Source of the DNA: Pararhizobium_B sp963838155
GTDB lineage: Bacteria; Pseudomonadota; Alphaproteobacteria; Rhizobiales; Rhizobiaceae
NCBI GenBank assembly: GCA_963838155.1
Contig: CAWIQE010000030.1
Coordinates: 1 to 64,000, forward strand
Reading direction: 5' to 3'
Length of the DNA: 64,000 nt
Both the position numbers and the translations under genes were made by a program. The notes beneath the pieces are model-generated. The model was not told the origin of the DNA, did not search any database, and saw nothing but the letters and a program-made list of their open reading frames with translations. Numbering within the stretch: the first letter of the stretch is position 1; the number at the start of each line of letters is the position of its first letter. Below are positions 1 through 9,987 of the stretch, piece after piece.

Positions 1-110
1 GTTTGAATTTCTTCGCTGACAAAATTTGCGTTGCCATTTCGCGCCATCCGGTCTATCGAACCGCGTCTCTGGGGCTCCGGCCCGGAATGTGAAAAAGGAC
101 GACTTTTCGG

Positions 111-1082
111 ATGTCGCGCAGCAGGCTCGCACTGATCGGGTCGGGAATGATCGGTGGCACGCTCGCCCATCTCGCCGCGCTCAAGGAACTCGGCGACGTG
201 GTCATGTTCGACATTGCCGACGGCGTCCCCCAGGGCAAGGCGCTCGACCTTGCCCAGTCCGCTCCCGTCGAGGGCATCGACGTGCACCTGACCGGCACCA
301 GCACCTACGCCGCCATAGAGGGGGCCGACGTGTGCATCGTCACCGCCGGCGTCCCGCGCAAGCCCGGGATGAGCCGCGACGACCTGCTGGAAACCAACCT
401 GAAGGTGATGGAGCAGGTCGGCGCGGGCCTGCGGAAATACGCCCCCGACGCCTTCGTCGTGTGCATCACCAATCCCCTCGACGCGATGGTCTGGGCGTTG
501 CAGAAGTTCTCCGGCCTGCCGCGCAACAAGGTCGTCGGCATGGCGGGCGTGCTCGACACCGCCCGGTTCCGCGCCTTCCTGGCCGAGGAGTTCTCCGTCT
601 CGGTCGAGGACGTCACGGCCTTCGTGCTCGGCGGGCACGGCGACGGCATGGTGCCCCTGCCGCGCTACTCCACCGTCGCCGGCATTCCCCTCCCCGACCT
701 CGTCCGCATGGGCTGGACGACGAAGGAGCGGCTCGACGCGATCGTCGAGCGCACGCGCAACGGCGGCGCCGAGATCGTCGGGCTGCTGAAGTCCGGCTCG
801 GCCTATTATGCGCCCGCCGCCGCGGCCATCGCCATGGCGGAAAGCTACCTGAAGGACAGGAAGCGGGTGCTGCCTTGCGCCGCATATCTTGACGGCCAAT
901 ACGGTGTTAGCGACCTTTATGCCGGCGTGCCCGTCGTCATCGGCGCCGGCGGCGTCGAACGCGTGATCGAGATCGACTTGAACAAGACCGAGCAAAAGGC
1001 CTTCGACGGCTCCGTCGAGGCGGTCGCCAGCCTCTGCGAGGCCTGCAAGACATTCGCCCCCTCCCTGAACCAGGCACGATAG
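111..1082 (+). CDS. mdh: Malate dehydrogenase (LDH-type)
   Basis: Interconverts malate and oxaloacetate with NAD in the TCA cycle; cytosolic. The 323 residues open with the Rossmann fingerprint GSGMIGG (residues 10-16) followed by the NAD-ribose acidic residue D34. The substrate-binding segment PRKPGMSRDDLL carries the expected arginines, and the catalytic histidine is H176 in GGHGDGMV. Length and motifs fit the LDH-like MDH of Alphaproteobacteria. The start is the ATG preceded by AAGGA about 14 bases upstream. It is the first gene of the TCA cluster and lies 35 bp before sucC, so co-transcription is likely. A lactate dehydrogenase is the alternative, but the neighbours argue for MDH. Confidence 0.97.
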   Translation: MSRSRLALIGSGMIGGTLAHLAALKELGDVVMFDIADGVPQGKALDLAQSAPVEGIDVHLTGTSTYAAIEGADVCIVTAGVPRKPGMSRDDLLETNLKVMEQVGAGLRKYAPDAFVVCITNPLDAMVWALQKFSGLPRNKVVGMAGVLDTARFRAFLAEEFSVSVEDVTAFVLGGHGDGMVPLPRYSTVAGIPLPDLVRMGWTTKERLDAIVERTRNGGAEIVGLLKSGSAYYAPAAAAIAMAESYLKDRKRVLPCAAYLDGQYGVSDLYAGVPVVIGAGGVERVIEIDLNKTEQKAFDGSVEAVASLCEACKTFAPSLNQAR

Positions 1083-1117
1083 AGACCGGTCTCGGTGCCG
1101 TAACAGGAAAGTCCCTC

Positions 1118-2314
<1,197 letters not shown>

Positions 2315-2317
2315 TCG

Positions 2318-3230
2318 ATGTCCATACTGGTCGACAAGAACACCAAGGTCCTGGTTCAGGGACTGACCGGCAAGACCGGTACCTTCCACACGGAGCAGGC
2401 GCTCGCCTACCACGGCACGAAGATGGTCGGGGGCACCCACCCCAAGAAGGGCGGCGAGACATGGCAGGGCAACGTCGACGGCAGGACCGTCGAGCTGCCG
2501 ATCTTCGCCTCCGTCGCCGAGGGCAGGGACAAGACCGGCGCCGACGCGTCGGTGATCTACGTGCCGCCGGCGGGCGCCGCGGCGGCGATCCTCGAGGCGA
2601 TCGAGGCGGGCATCCCGCTCATCGTCTGCATCACCGAGGGCATTCCCGTGTCCGACATGGTCCGGGTCAAGGCGCGGCTCGAAAAGTCGAGATTCGCGGC
2701 TGATCGGCCCGAACTGCCCGGGCGTCCTGACGCCCGACGAATGCAAGATCGGCATCATGCCGGGCAATATCTTCAAGAAGGGGTCGGTGGGTATTCTCTC
2801 GCGCTCCGGAACCCTTACATACGAGGCGGTGTTTCAGACCACCAACGAAGGCCTCGGACAGTCGACCGCCGTCGGCATCGGCGGCGACCCGGTCAAGGGC
2901 ACGGAATTCATCGATGTGCTCGAGATGTTCCTCGCCGACGACGCCACGAAATCGATCATCATGATCGGCGAGATCGGCGGCTCGGCCGAGGAGGACGCCG
3001 CTCGGTTCCTCGTCGACGAGGCGAAGAAGGGCCGCAAGAAGCCGGTCGTCGGCTTCATCGCCGGCCGCACGGCGCCTCCCGGCCGGACCATGGGCCACGC
3101 CGGCGCGGTCATATCCGGCGGCAAGGGCGGCGCCGAGGACAAGATCGCCGCCATGGAGGCGGCCGGCATCAGGGTCTCGCCCTCGCCGGCGCAGCTGGGC
3201 CGGACGCTCTCCGAGGTCCTGAAGGGCTGA
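2318..3230 (+). pseudogene. sucD: Succinyl-CoA synthetase alpha subunit, interrupted by a one-base insertion
   Basis: Encodes the CoA-binding, phosphohistidine-carrying subunit of succinyl-CoA ligase. Frame 1 gives a normal N-terminal half (MSILVDKNTKVLVQGLTGKT to MVRVKARLEKS, about residue 125). Conserved sequence then resumes one base later with RLIGPNCPGVLTPDECKIG and continues to LSEVLKG at 3230. Removing one T at 2693-2694 restores a 303-residue protein of normal size. The active-site region GHAGAVISGG lies after the break, so an uncorrected product would be dead. Both halves are well conserved and keep normal codon use, so decay looks recent or is a sequencing or assembly error. It sits 3 bp after sucC. 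Confidence 0.93.
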
Positions 3231-3233
3231 CCT

Positions 3234-3261
3234 GACGGACGGGCGGAAACGCCCGTCCGTC
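3234..3261 (+). other. Intercistronic hairpin between sucD and sucA
   Basis: A perfect 12-bp inverted repeat (GACGGACGGGCG / CGCCCGTCCGTC) closes a GAAA tetraloop directly after the sucD stop codon. There is no T-run, so it is more likely an mRNA-stabilising or processing structure in the 152-bp sucD-sucA gap than a strong intrinsic terminator. It may separate expression of the ligase from that of the dehydrogenase complex. Confidence 0.6.
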
Positions 3262-3382
3262 CGTCGGGCATCGCGCCGGCGGAGACGACACGGACGACGC
3301 CGGCCGCCAGGCCGGAATGGCAACGTCCCGGGCCGGCCGGGACACGGACAGGAGGCGAAGCCGCGACGCTTCGCAAAGGACA

Positions 3383-6373
3383 ATGGCAAGGCAAGACGCC
3401 AACGAGATTTTCCGCGAGACGTCCTTCCTCTACGGCTCCAACGCGAGCTACATCGAGGACCTCTATGCGCGCTACCAGGACGATCCGGCCGCCGTTCCGG
3501 ACGAGTGGCAATCGTTCTTCGCCGCCCTCAAGGACGAGGCCGACAGCGTGCGCAAGGCCGCCAGGGGCGCCTCGTGGAAGAAGCCTGACTGGCCGATCCG
3601 GGCGAACGGGGACCTGATCTCCGCCCTCGACGGCGATTGGGGCACGGTCGAGAAGACCGTGGAGTCCCGCCTCAAGGAAAAGTCAGCCAACGGACACGCC
3701 GCCCCGGCGGCCGCCGGCGCCGACGTCATGCAGCAGACCCGCGATTCCGTGCGCGCCATCATGATGATCCGCGCCTACCGCATGCGCGGCCACCTGCACG
3801 CCAAGCTCGACCCCCTCGGCATCGCCGAGCCGAAGGAGGACTACAACGAGCTCGACCCCGAGACCTACGGCTTCACCAAGGCCGATTTCGACCGCAAGAT
3901 CTTCCTCGACAACGTGCTCGGCCTCGAATGGGCGACGATCCCGGAGATGCTGGAGATCCTCGAGCGGACCTACTGCTCGACCATCGGCGTCGAGTTCATG
4001 CACATTTCCGATCCCGAGGAAAAGTCGTGGATCCAGCAGCGGATCGAGGGACCGGACAAGGGCATCGAGTTCACCGAGAAGGGCAAGATCGCCATCCTCC
4101 AGAAGCTGATCGAGGCCGAGGGTTTCGAGCAGTTCATCGACGTCAAGTACAAGGGCACCAAGCGCTTCGGCCTCGACGGCGCCGAATCGGTGATCCCGGC
4201 GCTCGAGCAGATCATCAAGCGCGGCGGGCAGATCGGCCTGAAGGAGATCGTCCTCGGCATGGCCCACCGCGGCCGGCTGAACGTCCTCTCCCAGGTCATG
4301 CAGAAGCCGCACCGGGCGATCTTCCACGAATTCAAGGGTGGCTCCTTCACGCCCGACGACGTCGAGGGATCCGGCGACGTCAAGTATCATTTGGGCGCAT
4401 CCTCCGACCGCGAGTTCGACGGCAACAAGGTGCATCTGTCGCTGACGGCGAACCCCTCCCACCTCGAGATCGTCAACCCGGTGGTGATGGGCAAGGCGCG
4501 GGCCAAGCAGGACCTGCTCGCCGGCAAGCCGCGCGAAGAGGTGGTGCCGCTCGAAAAGCGGGCGCACGTGCTCCCCCTCCTGATCCACGGCGACGCCGCC
4601 TTCGCCGGGCAGGGCGTGGTCGCCGAGTGCCTCGGCCTCTCTGGCCTGCGTGGCCACCGCGTCGGCGGCACGCTCCATTTCATCGTCAACAACCAGATCG
4701 GGTTCACCACCAACCCGCGCTATTCCCGCTCGTCTCCCTATCCCTCCGACGTCGCCAAGATGATCGAAGCCCCGATCTTCCACGTCAACGGCGACGACCC
4801 CGAGGCGGTCGTCTACGCCGCCAAGGTGGCGATCGAGTTCCGGATGAAGTTCCACAAGCCGGTCGTCATCGACATGTTCTGCTACCGCCGCTTCGGCCAC
4901 AACGAGGGCGACGAGCCGGCATTCACGCAGCCGATCATGTACAAGAAGATCCGCACCCACCAGACGACCGTGCAGATCTACACCGACAAGCTCGTCGAGG
5001 AAGGCCTCGTCGCCAAGGGCGACGTGGAGAAGATGCGGGCCGAGTGGCGCTCGCACCTCGACGCCGAATTCGACGTCGAAAGCTCCTACAAGCCGAACAA
5101 GGCCGACTGGCTCGACGGCGTCTGGTCCGGCATGCGCGTCGCCGACAACCAGGACGAACAGCGCCGCGGCAAGACCTCCATGCCGATGAAGCGCCTGAAG
5201 GAGATCGGCCGGCGCCTCTCCGAGATCCCCGAGGGCTTCAACGCCCACCGCACCATCCAGCGCTTCATGGAGAACCGCCGGCAGATGATCGAGACCGGCG
5301 AGGGCATCGACTGGGCCATGGGCGAGGCGCTCGCCTTCGGCTCCCTGCTCCTCGACGGCCATCCCGTCCGCCTCTCCGGGCAGGACGTCGAGCGCGGCAC
5401 CTTCTCGCAGCGCCACTCGGTGCTCTACGACCAGGAGAACGAGGACCGCTACATCCCCCTCAACGGCCTCGGCAAGGGCCAGCAGCTCTACGAGGTCGTC
5501 AACTCGATGCTGTCGGAAGAGGCCGTCCTCGGCTTCGAATACGGCTATTCCCTCGCCGAGCCGAACGCGCTGACGCTCTGGGAGGCGCAGTTCGGCGACT
5601 TCGCCAACGGCGCCCAGGTGATCTTCGACCAGTTCATCTCGTCCGGAGAGCGCAAGTGGCTCAGGATGTCCGGCCTCGTCTGCCTGCTGCCGCACGGCTA
5701 CGAAGGCCAGGGCCCCGAGCATTCCTCCGCCCGCCTGGAGCGCTACCTCCAGCTCTGCGCCGAGGACAACATGCAGGTCGCCAACTGCACGACGCCCTCC
5801 AACTACTTCCACATCCTGCGCCGGCAGCTGAAGCGGGACTTCCGCAAGCCGCTGATCCTGATGACGCCCAAGTCGCTGCTGCGCCACAAGCGGGCGGTCT
5901 CGTCCCTGTCGGAGATGGCAGGGGACAGCTCCTTCCACCGGCTTCTGTGGGACGACGCGGAGGTACTGAAGGACCAGCCGATCAAGCTGCAGAAGGATGC
6001 GAAGATCCGCCGCGTGGTCATGTGCACCGGCAAGGTCTACTACGACCTCTACGAGGAACGGGAGGCCCGCGGCATCGACGACATCTACTTGCTAAGGCTC
6101 GAGCAGCTCTATCCCTTCCCGGCCAAGGCCCTGATCAACGAGCTGTCGCGCTTCCGGGGCGCGGAGATGATCTGGTGCCAGGAAGAGCCCAAGAACATGG
6201 GTGCCTGGGCCTTCATCGACCCCTATTTGGAATGGGTGCTCGCCCACATCGACGCCAAGTACCAGCGCGTGCGCTACACCGGCCGACCGGCCGCCGCCTC
6301 GACGGCCACCGGCCTGATGTCGAAGCACAAGAAGCAGCTCGAATCCTTCCTCGAAGACGCGATCGGCGGCTGA
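3383..6373 (+). CDS. sucA: 2-oxoglutarate dehydrogenase E1 component
   Basis: Thiamine-diphosphate-dependent E1 of the 2-oxoglutarate dehydrogenase complex; decarboxylates 2-oxoglutarate and passes the succinyl group to the E2 lipoyl arm. The protein is 996 residues from the ATG that opens MARQDANEIFRETSFLYGSN, matching the family N-terminal motif. It has the MAHRGRLNVL segment, the ThDP-binding GDAAFAGQGVV region, and the C-terminal transketolase-like part with FEYGYSLAEPNALTLWEAQF and GYEGQGPEHSSARLERYLQL. An in-frame upstream extension to 3317 is possible but lacks family similarity. AAAGGA lies only 2 bases before the chosen ATG, so initiation could be unusual. It is followed 55 bp later by sucB. 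Confidence 0.96.
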   Translation: MARQDANEIFRETSFLYGSNASYIEDLYARYQDDPAAVPDEWQSFFAALKDEADSVRKAARGASWKKPDWPIRANGDLISALDGDWGTVEKTVESRLKEKSANGHAAPAAAGADVMQQTRDSVRAIMMIRAYRMRGHLHAKLDPLGIAEPKEDYNELDPETYGFTKADFDRKIFLDNVLGLEWATIPEMLEILERTYCSTIGVEFMHISDPEEKSWIQQRIEGPDKGIEFTEKGKIAILQKLIEAEGFEQFIDVKYKGTKRFGLDGAESVIPALEQIIKRGGQIGLKEIVLGMAHRGRLNVLSQVMQKPHRAIFHEFKGGSFTPDDVEGSGDVKYHLGASSDREFDGNKVHLSLTANPSHLEIVNPVVMGKARAKQDLLAGKPREEVVPLEKRAHVLPLLIHGDAAFAGQGVVAECLGLSGLRGHRVGGTLHFIVNNQIGFTTNPRYSRSSPYPSDVAKMIEAPIFHVNGDDPEAVVYAAKVAIEFRMKFHKPVVIDMFCYRRFGHNEGDEPAFTQPIMYKKIRTHQTTVQIYTDKLVEEGLVAKGDVEKMRAEWRSHLDAEFDVESSYKPNKADWLDGVWSGMRVADNQDEQRRGKTSMPMKRLKEIGRRLSEIPEGFNAHRTIQRFMENRRQMIETGEGIDWAMGEALAFGSLLLDGHPVRLSGQDVERGTFSQRHSVLYDQENEDRYIPLNGLGKGQQLYEVVNSMLSEEAVLGFEYGYSLAEPNALTLWEAQFGDFANGAQVIFDQFISSGERKWLRMSGLVCLLPHGYEGQGPEHSSARLERYLQLCAEDNMQVANCTTPSNYFHILRRQLKRDFRKPLILMTPKSLLRHKRAVSSLSEMAGDSSFHRLLWDDAEVLKDQPIKLQKDAKIRRVVMCTGKVYYDLYEEREARGIDDIYLLRLEQLYPFPAKALINELSRFRGAEMIWCQEEPKNMGAWAFIDPYLEWVLAHIDAKYQRVRYTGRPAAASTATGLMSKHKKQLESFLEDAIGG

Positions 6374-6428
6374 ACCGGTCCAACCGGTCACCGACGGGCA
6401 GTCTGCTCAAGCCACCAAGGACAGTAAA

Positions 6429-7973
6429 ATGGCAACAGAAATTCGCGTTCCGACCCTCGGCGAATCCGTAACCGAAGCGACCATCGGCACCTGGCTGAAG
6501 AAGGCCGGGGACACGGTCGCGGTCGACGAGCCCCTGGTGGAGCTGGAGACCGACAAGGTCACGCTCGAGGTTCCGGCCCCGGCCGCCGGCGTCCTGTCCG
6601 AGATCGTCGCGAAGGAAGGCGAGACCGTCGAGGTCGACGCGCTTCTCGGCCAGATCGACGCGGGCGACGGCGCAGCCGCGGCCCCGGCCGGCGACCGGCC
6701 CGCAAAGAGCGCCGACGAGGCGCCCGCCAAGCGCCAGACGGCGCAGCAGGGCGGCTCCGGGAAGCTCGTCGAGGTGACCGTTCCCGCCGGCGGCGAGTCG
6801 GTGACGCAGGCGACCGTCGGCGAGGTCTTCAAGTCGGTCGGCGACGCCGTGAAGACGGACGAGCCGCTCCTGGAGCTCGAGACCGACAAGGCCGCCCAGG
6901 AGGTCCCGTCGCCGGTTTCCGGCGTGATCCGCGAGCTCCTCGTGAAACAGGGCGACGACGTCGAGGTCGGAGCCCTGCTCCTGCGCATCGAGGAAGGCGC
7001 GGCGGGAGAGGAGGCCGGCTCGGCGGACGCCCCGAAGTCCGGCGCCGGCGAGGCGCCCGCCGCCAGGGAGGCACCGCAGGGCGGCATGCCCCCCTCGCCT
7101 TCCGCAAAGAAGATGCTCGAGGAAAACAGCATATCGCCGGACCAGGTCAACGGGTCCGGCAAGCGCGGACAGGTGCTGAAGGGCGACGTCCTCTCGGCGC
7201 TGACCCGGGCCGCGCCTTCCGCGCCGGCCGAGGCGCCGAAGGCCGCGAGAGCGCCCTCAGGCGAGGAGGACGCCGCGCGCGAGGAGCGGGTGAAGATGAC
7301 GCGCCTTCGCCAGACCATCGCCCGCCGCCTGAAGGACGCGCAGAACACGGCCGCCATGCTCACCACCTACAACGAGGTGGACATGAAGCCGGTCATGGAC
7401 CTCAGGTCGAAATACAAGGAGCTCTTCGAGAAGAAGCACGGCGTCAAGCTCGGCTTCATGGGCTTCTTCACCAAGGCGGTCTGCCACGCGCTGAAGGAAG
7501 TCCCCGCCGTCAATGCGGAGATCGACGGGACGGACGTCATCTACAAGAACTTCTGCCACATCGGCGTCGCCGTCGGCACCGACAAGGGCCTCGTCGTCCC
7601 CGTCGTGCGCGACGCGGATGCGATGTCGATCGCGGAAATCGAGAAGGAGATCTCCCGCCTCGGACGGGCCGCCCGCGACGGCCAGCTCGCCATGGCCGAC
7701 ATGCAAGGGGGCACCTTCACCATTTCCAACGGGGGCGTCTACGGCTCGCTCATGTCCTCGCCGATCCTCAACGCGCCGCAGTCCGGCATCCTCGGCATGC
7801 ACAAGATCCAGGAGCGCCCGGTGGCCATCGGCGGGCAGGTCGTCATCCGGCCGATGATGTATCTCGCCGTTTCCTACGACCACCGCATCGTCGACGGAAA
7901 GGAAGCCGTGACCTTCCTCGTCCGCGTCAAGGAAACGCTGGAGGATCCCGAACGCCTCGTTCTGGATCTCTGA
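6429..7973 (+). CDS. sucB: Dihydrolipoyl succinyltransferase (E2) with two lipoyl domains
   Basis: E2 core of the 2-oxoglutarate dehydrogenase complex. The 514-residue protein has two tandem lipoyl domains, each with the ELETDK motif (lipoylated K43 and K154). They are separated by Ala/Pro/Glu-rich linkers. An E3/E1-binding domain follows (about residues 220-255, PSPSAKKMLEE), then the catalytic acyltransferase domain ending in SYDHRIVDGKEAV with H485 and D489. Many rhizobial SucB proteins carry one lipoyl domain and are about 410-420 residues. A second domain is known in some other Alphaproteobacteria. The E2 could also be shared with related complexes, but gene order supports SucB. Confidence 0.95.
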   Translation: MATEIRVPTLGESVTEATIGTWLKKAGDTVAVDEPLVELETDKVTLEVPAPAAGVLSEIVAKEGETVEVDALLGQIDAGDGAAAAPAGDRPAKSADEAPAKRQTAQQGGSGKLVEVTVPAGGESVTQATVGEVFKSVGDAVKTDEPLLELETDKAAQEVPSPVSGVIRELLVKQGDDVEVGALLLRIEEGAAGEEAGSADAPKSGAGEAPAAREAPQGGMPPSPSAKKMLEENSISPDQVNGSGKRGQVLKGDVLSALTRAAPSAPAEAPKAARAPSGEEDAAREERVKMTRLRQTIARRLKDAQNTAAMLTTYNEVDMKPVMDLRSKYKELFEKKHGVKLGFMGFFTKAVCHALKEVPAVNAEIDGTDVIYKNFCHIGVAVGTDKGLVVPVVRDADAMSIAEIEKEISRLGRAARDGQLAMADMQGGTFTISNGGVYGSLMSSPILNAPQSGILGMHKIQERPVAIGGQVVIRPMMYLAVSYDHRIVDGKEAVTFLVRVKETLEDPERLVLDL

Positions 7974-8013
7974 TACAGGCGGAGACGCTCTCCGCACGAT
8001 CGAAGGAAACGGG

Positions 8014-8040
8014 GTCCGGACTGCCGGTCCGGACATTTTA
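8014..8040 (+). terminator. Possible intrinsic terminator or attenuator between sucB and lpdA
   Basis: A 7-bp perfect stem (GTCCGGA / TCCGGAC) with a 7-base loop is followed by ATTTTA. It lies in the 109-bp gap between sucB and lpdA. If active it would lower lpdA read-through or give lpdA its own transcript. The short T-run makes it a weak candidate. Confidence 0.4.
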
Positions 8041-8082
8041 AAACCGCGGGCGCGTGACGCCGACAGGAAGAGGGACAGGGTC

Positions 8083-9489
8083 ATGGCTTACGACGTCATC
8101 GTCATCGGAACCGGGCCGGGCGGCTATGTCTGCGCCATCAAGGCAGCGCAGCTGGGCCTCAAGACCGCCGTGGTGGAGAAGCGCCCGACATTCGGCGGCA
8201 CCTGCCTGAACATCGGCTGCATCCCTTCCAAGGCGCTGCTCCACGCGTCGGAGATGTTCCACCAGGCCGCCCACGAATTGCCGAAGATGGGCGTCGGCAC
8301 GGGCAAGCCAAAGCTCGACCTCGAGGCCATGATGGGCCACAAGGACGCCACTGTGAAGGCCAATGTCGACGGCGTCGCCTTCCTCTTCAAGAAGAACAAG
8401 ATCGACGCCTTCGTCGGCTCCGGCCGCCTGCTCGGGCAGGGCAAGGTCGCCGTCACCGACGACCAGGGCGCGACGACGGAGATCGAAGCGAAGAACGTCG
8501 TCATCGCCACCGGCTCGGACGTCGCCGGCATCCCGGGCGTCGACCTCGAGATCGACGAAAAGGTGATCGTCTCCTCGACCGGCGCGCTCGAGCTCGACAA
8601 GGTGCCCGGCAGCCTCGTCGTCGTCGGCGCCGGCGTCATCGGCCTGGAAATGGGCTCCGTCTGGGCCCGCCTCGGCGCCAAGGTCACCGTCGTCGAATTT
8701 CTCGACAAGGTCCTGGGCACGATGGACGGCGAGGTCTCCAAGCAGTTCCAGCGGCTCCTGTCCAAGCAGGGCATGGAATTCCGGATGGGCTCCAAGGTCA
8801 CCGCCGTGGAGCGGACCAAGGCCGGCGCCCGCGTCACCTTCGAGCCGGTCAAGGGCGGCAAGGCCGAAAGCCTGGACGCCGATATCGTCCTCGTCGCCAC
8901 CGGCCGCAAGCCGTTCACCGACGACCAGGGTTTCGCCAAGGCGGGCATCGTGCTCGACAAGGCCGGCCGGATCGACGTCGACGATCATTTCCGCACCTCG
9001 ATCCCCGGCGTCTACGCGATCGGCGACGTGATCCGCGGCCCGATGCTGGCGCACAAGGCGGAGGACGAGGGCGTCGCCGTCGCCGAAATCCTCGCCGGCC
9101 AGGCCGGGCACGTGAACTACGGCGTCATTCCGAACGTCGTCTACACCCAGCCGGAAGTCGCCTCGGTGGGCAGGACGGAAGAGGAGCTGAAGGCCGACGG
9201 CATCGACTACAGGGTCGGCAAGTTCCCCTTCACCGCCAACGGGCGCGCCCGGGCGATGCTGGCGACCGACGGGTTCGTCAAGATCCTCGCCGATGCCGCG
9301 ACGGACCGGGTCCTCGGCGTCCACATCCTCGGCGCGGGAGCCGGCGAGATGATCCACGAGGCGGCCGTGCTGATGGAATTCGGCGGATCCTCCGAAGACC
9401 TCGGACGCACCTGCCACGCGCACCCGACCATGTCCGAAGCGGTCAAGGAAGCCGCACTCGCGGCTTTCGCCAAGCCGATACATATCTAA
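8083..9489 (+). CDS. lpdA: Dihydrolipoamide dehydrogenase (E3)
   Basis: FAD-dependent E3 that reoxidises the dihydrolipoyl arm of the 2-oxoglutarate dehydrogenase complex and reduces NAD. The 468 residues start with the FAD-binding GTGPGG motif (residues 9-14). The redox-active disulfide is C41/C46 in GGTCLNIGCIPSK. An NAD-binding GAGVIGLEMGSVW motif follows, then the second FAD segment YAIGDVIRGPMLAHKAEDEG and the C-terminal active-site pair H447/E452 in HPTMSE. GAGGGACAGG precedes the ATG. It ends the TCA cluster, and its TAA stop abuts a RIME palindrome. Confidence 0.97.
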   Translation: MAYDVIVIGTGPGGYVCAIKAAQLGLKTAVVEKRPTFGGTCLNIGCIPSKALLHASEMFHQAAHELPKMGVGTGKPKLDLEAMMGHKDATVKANVDGVAFLFKKNKIDAFVGSGRLLGQGKVAVTDDQGATTEIEAKNVVIATGSDVAGIPGVDLEIDEKVIVSSTGALELDKVPGSLVVVGAGVIGLEMGSVWARLGAKVTVVEFLDKVLGTMDGEVSKQFQRLLSKQGMEFRMGSKVTAVERTKAGARVTFEPVKGGKAESLDADIVLVATGRKPFTDDQGFAKAGIVLDKAGRIDVDDHFRTSIPGVYAIGDVIRGPMLAHKAEDEGVAVAEILAGQAGHVNYGVIPNVVYTQPEVASVGRTEEELKADGIDYRVGKFPFTANGRARAMLATDGFVKILADAATDRVLGVHILGAGAGEMIHEAAVLMEFGGSSEDLGRTCHAHPTMSEAVKEAALAAFAKPIHI

Positions 9490-9490
9490 A

Positions 9491-9534
9491 GCGCTTCCAG
9501 GAAAAGTGGGAACCGGTTTTCCGTCCGGAAGCGC
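9491..9534. repeat. RIME palindrome A, single copy
   Basis: A 44-bp palindromic unit with outer arms GCGCTTCC / GGAAGCGC and inner arms GGAAAA / TTTTCC. It begins 1 base after the lpdA stop codon. The same unit occurs seven more times in this window. It matches the Rhizobium-specific intergenic mosaic element family as I know it. Confidence 0.85.
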
Positions 9535-9569
9535 GTCGAAATCGCGGGAGGGGCCGCGCCCGGACGAAC

Positions 9570-9600
9570 GAAAGCCCGGGTCCAGGGTACCCGGGCTTTC
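9570..9600. terminator. Bidirectional terminator hairpin after lpdA
   Basis: Perfect 12-bp stem (GAAAGCCCGGGT / ACCCGGGCTTTC) with a 7-base loop, placed between the convergent lpdA and the small minus-strand gene at 9621-9788. Each strand ends in CTTTC, so it could stop transcripts from both sides. Confidence 0.65.
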
Positions 9601-9620
9601 GCGACTGGTGGCCGGCCGTC

Positions 9621-9788
9621 CTAACTGAGATAGGGCAGCAGCCAGAGGTCGACGGGTGCCTGGGCGACCGTGATCGTCTTGACCACAGGCGTCGAGGCCA
9701 TCGTCATCTTGTGGAAGTCGCACGCCATCGCGGCCGATGAGGTCACGATGGCCAAAGCCAGCCCGAGGGCCCACACTCTCTTGGTCAT
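9621..9788 (-). CDS. Small secreted peptide, 55 residues, unknown function
   Basis: A 55-residue reading frame starting MTKRVWALGLALAIVTSSA. It has a basic N-terminus, a hydrophobic core and a plausible signal-peptidase I site after AAMA, leaving a mature peptide of about 33 residues that begins CDFHKMTMAS and ends DLWLLPYLS. Only one cysteine is present (C23). A lipobox reading is weak because the -2 residue is Met. GGAAGGGAG lies about 7-8 bases before the ATG. It is convergent with lpdA and shares the terminator at 9570-9600. I do not recognise a named family. The signal peptide, good ribosome-binding site and GC-rich third positions make it credible. Confidence 0.65.
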   Translation of the reverse strand: MTKRVWALGLALAIVTSSAAMACDFHKMTMASTPVVKTITVAQAPVDLWLLPYLS

Positions 9789-9987
9789 GCCGATCTCCCT
9801 TCCGGAGGTTCACTTCAAGAGACGCGTGTGAGGATACCGCGTTTTCGCCGGCTTGGCCAACCGGGAAAGCCGCGGGCAATTGGAAAAGACCGCTGCGATT
9901 TCAGGCGCTGGCGTTCACAATGCAGTGAGGCCGGGCGGTGATGCCGGCGGGCGATTTGGAGCCTGTCCGCGCTTTCCCGGAAGCGAG

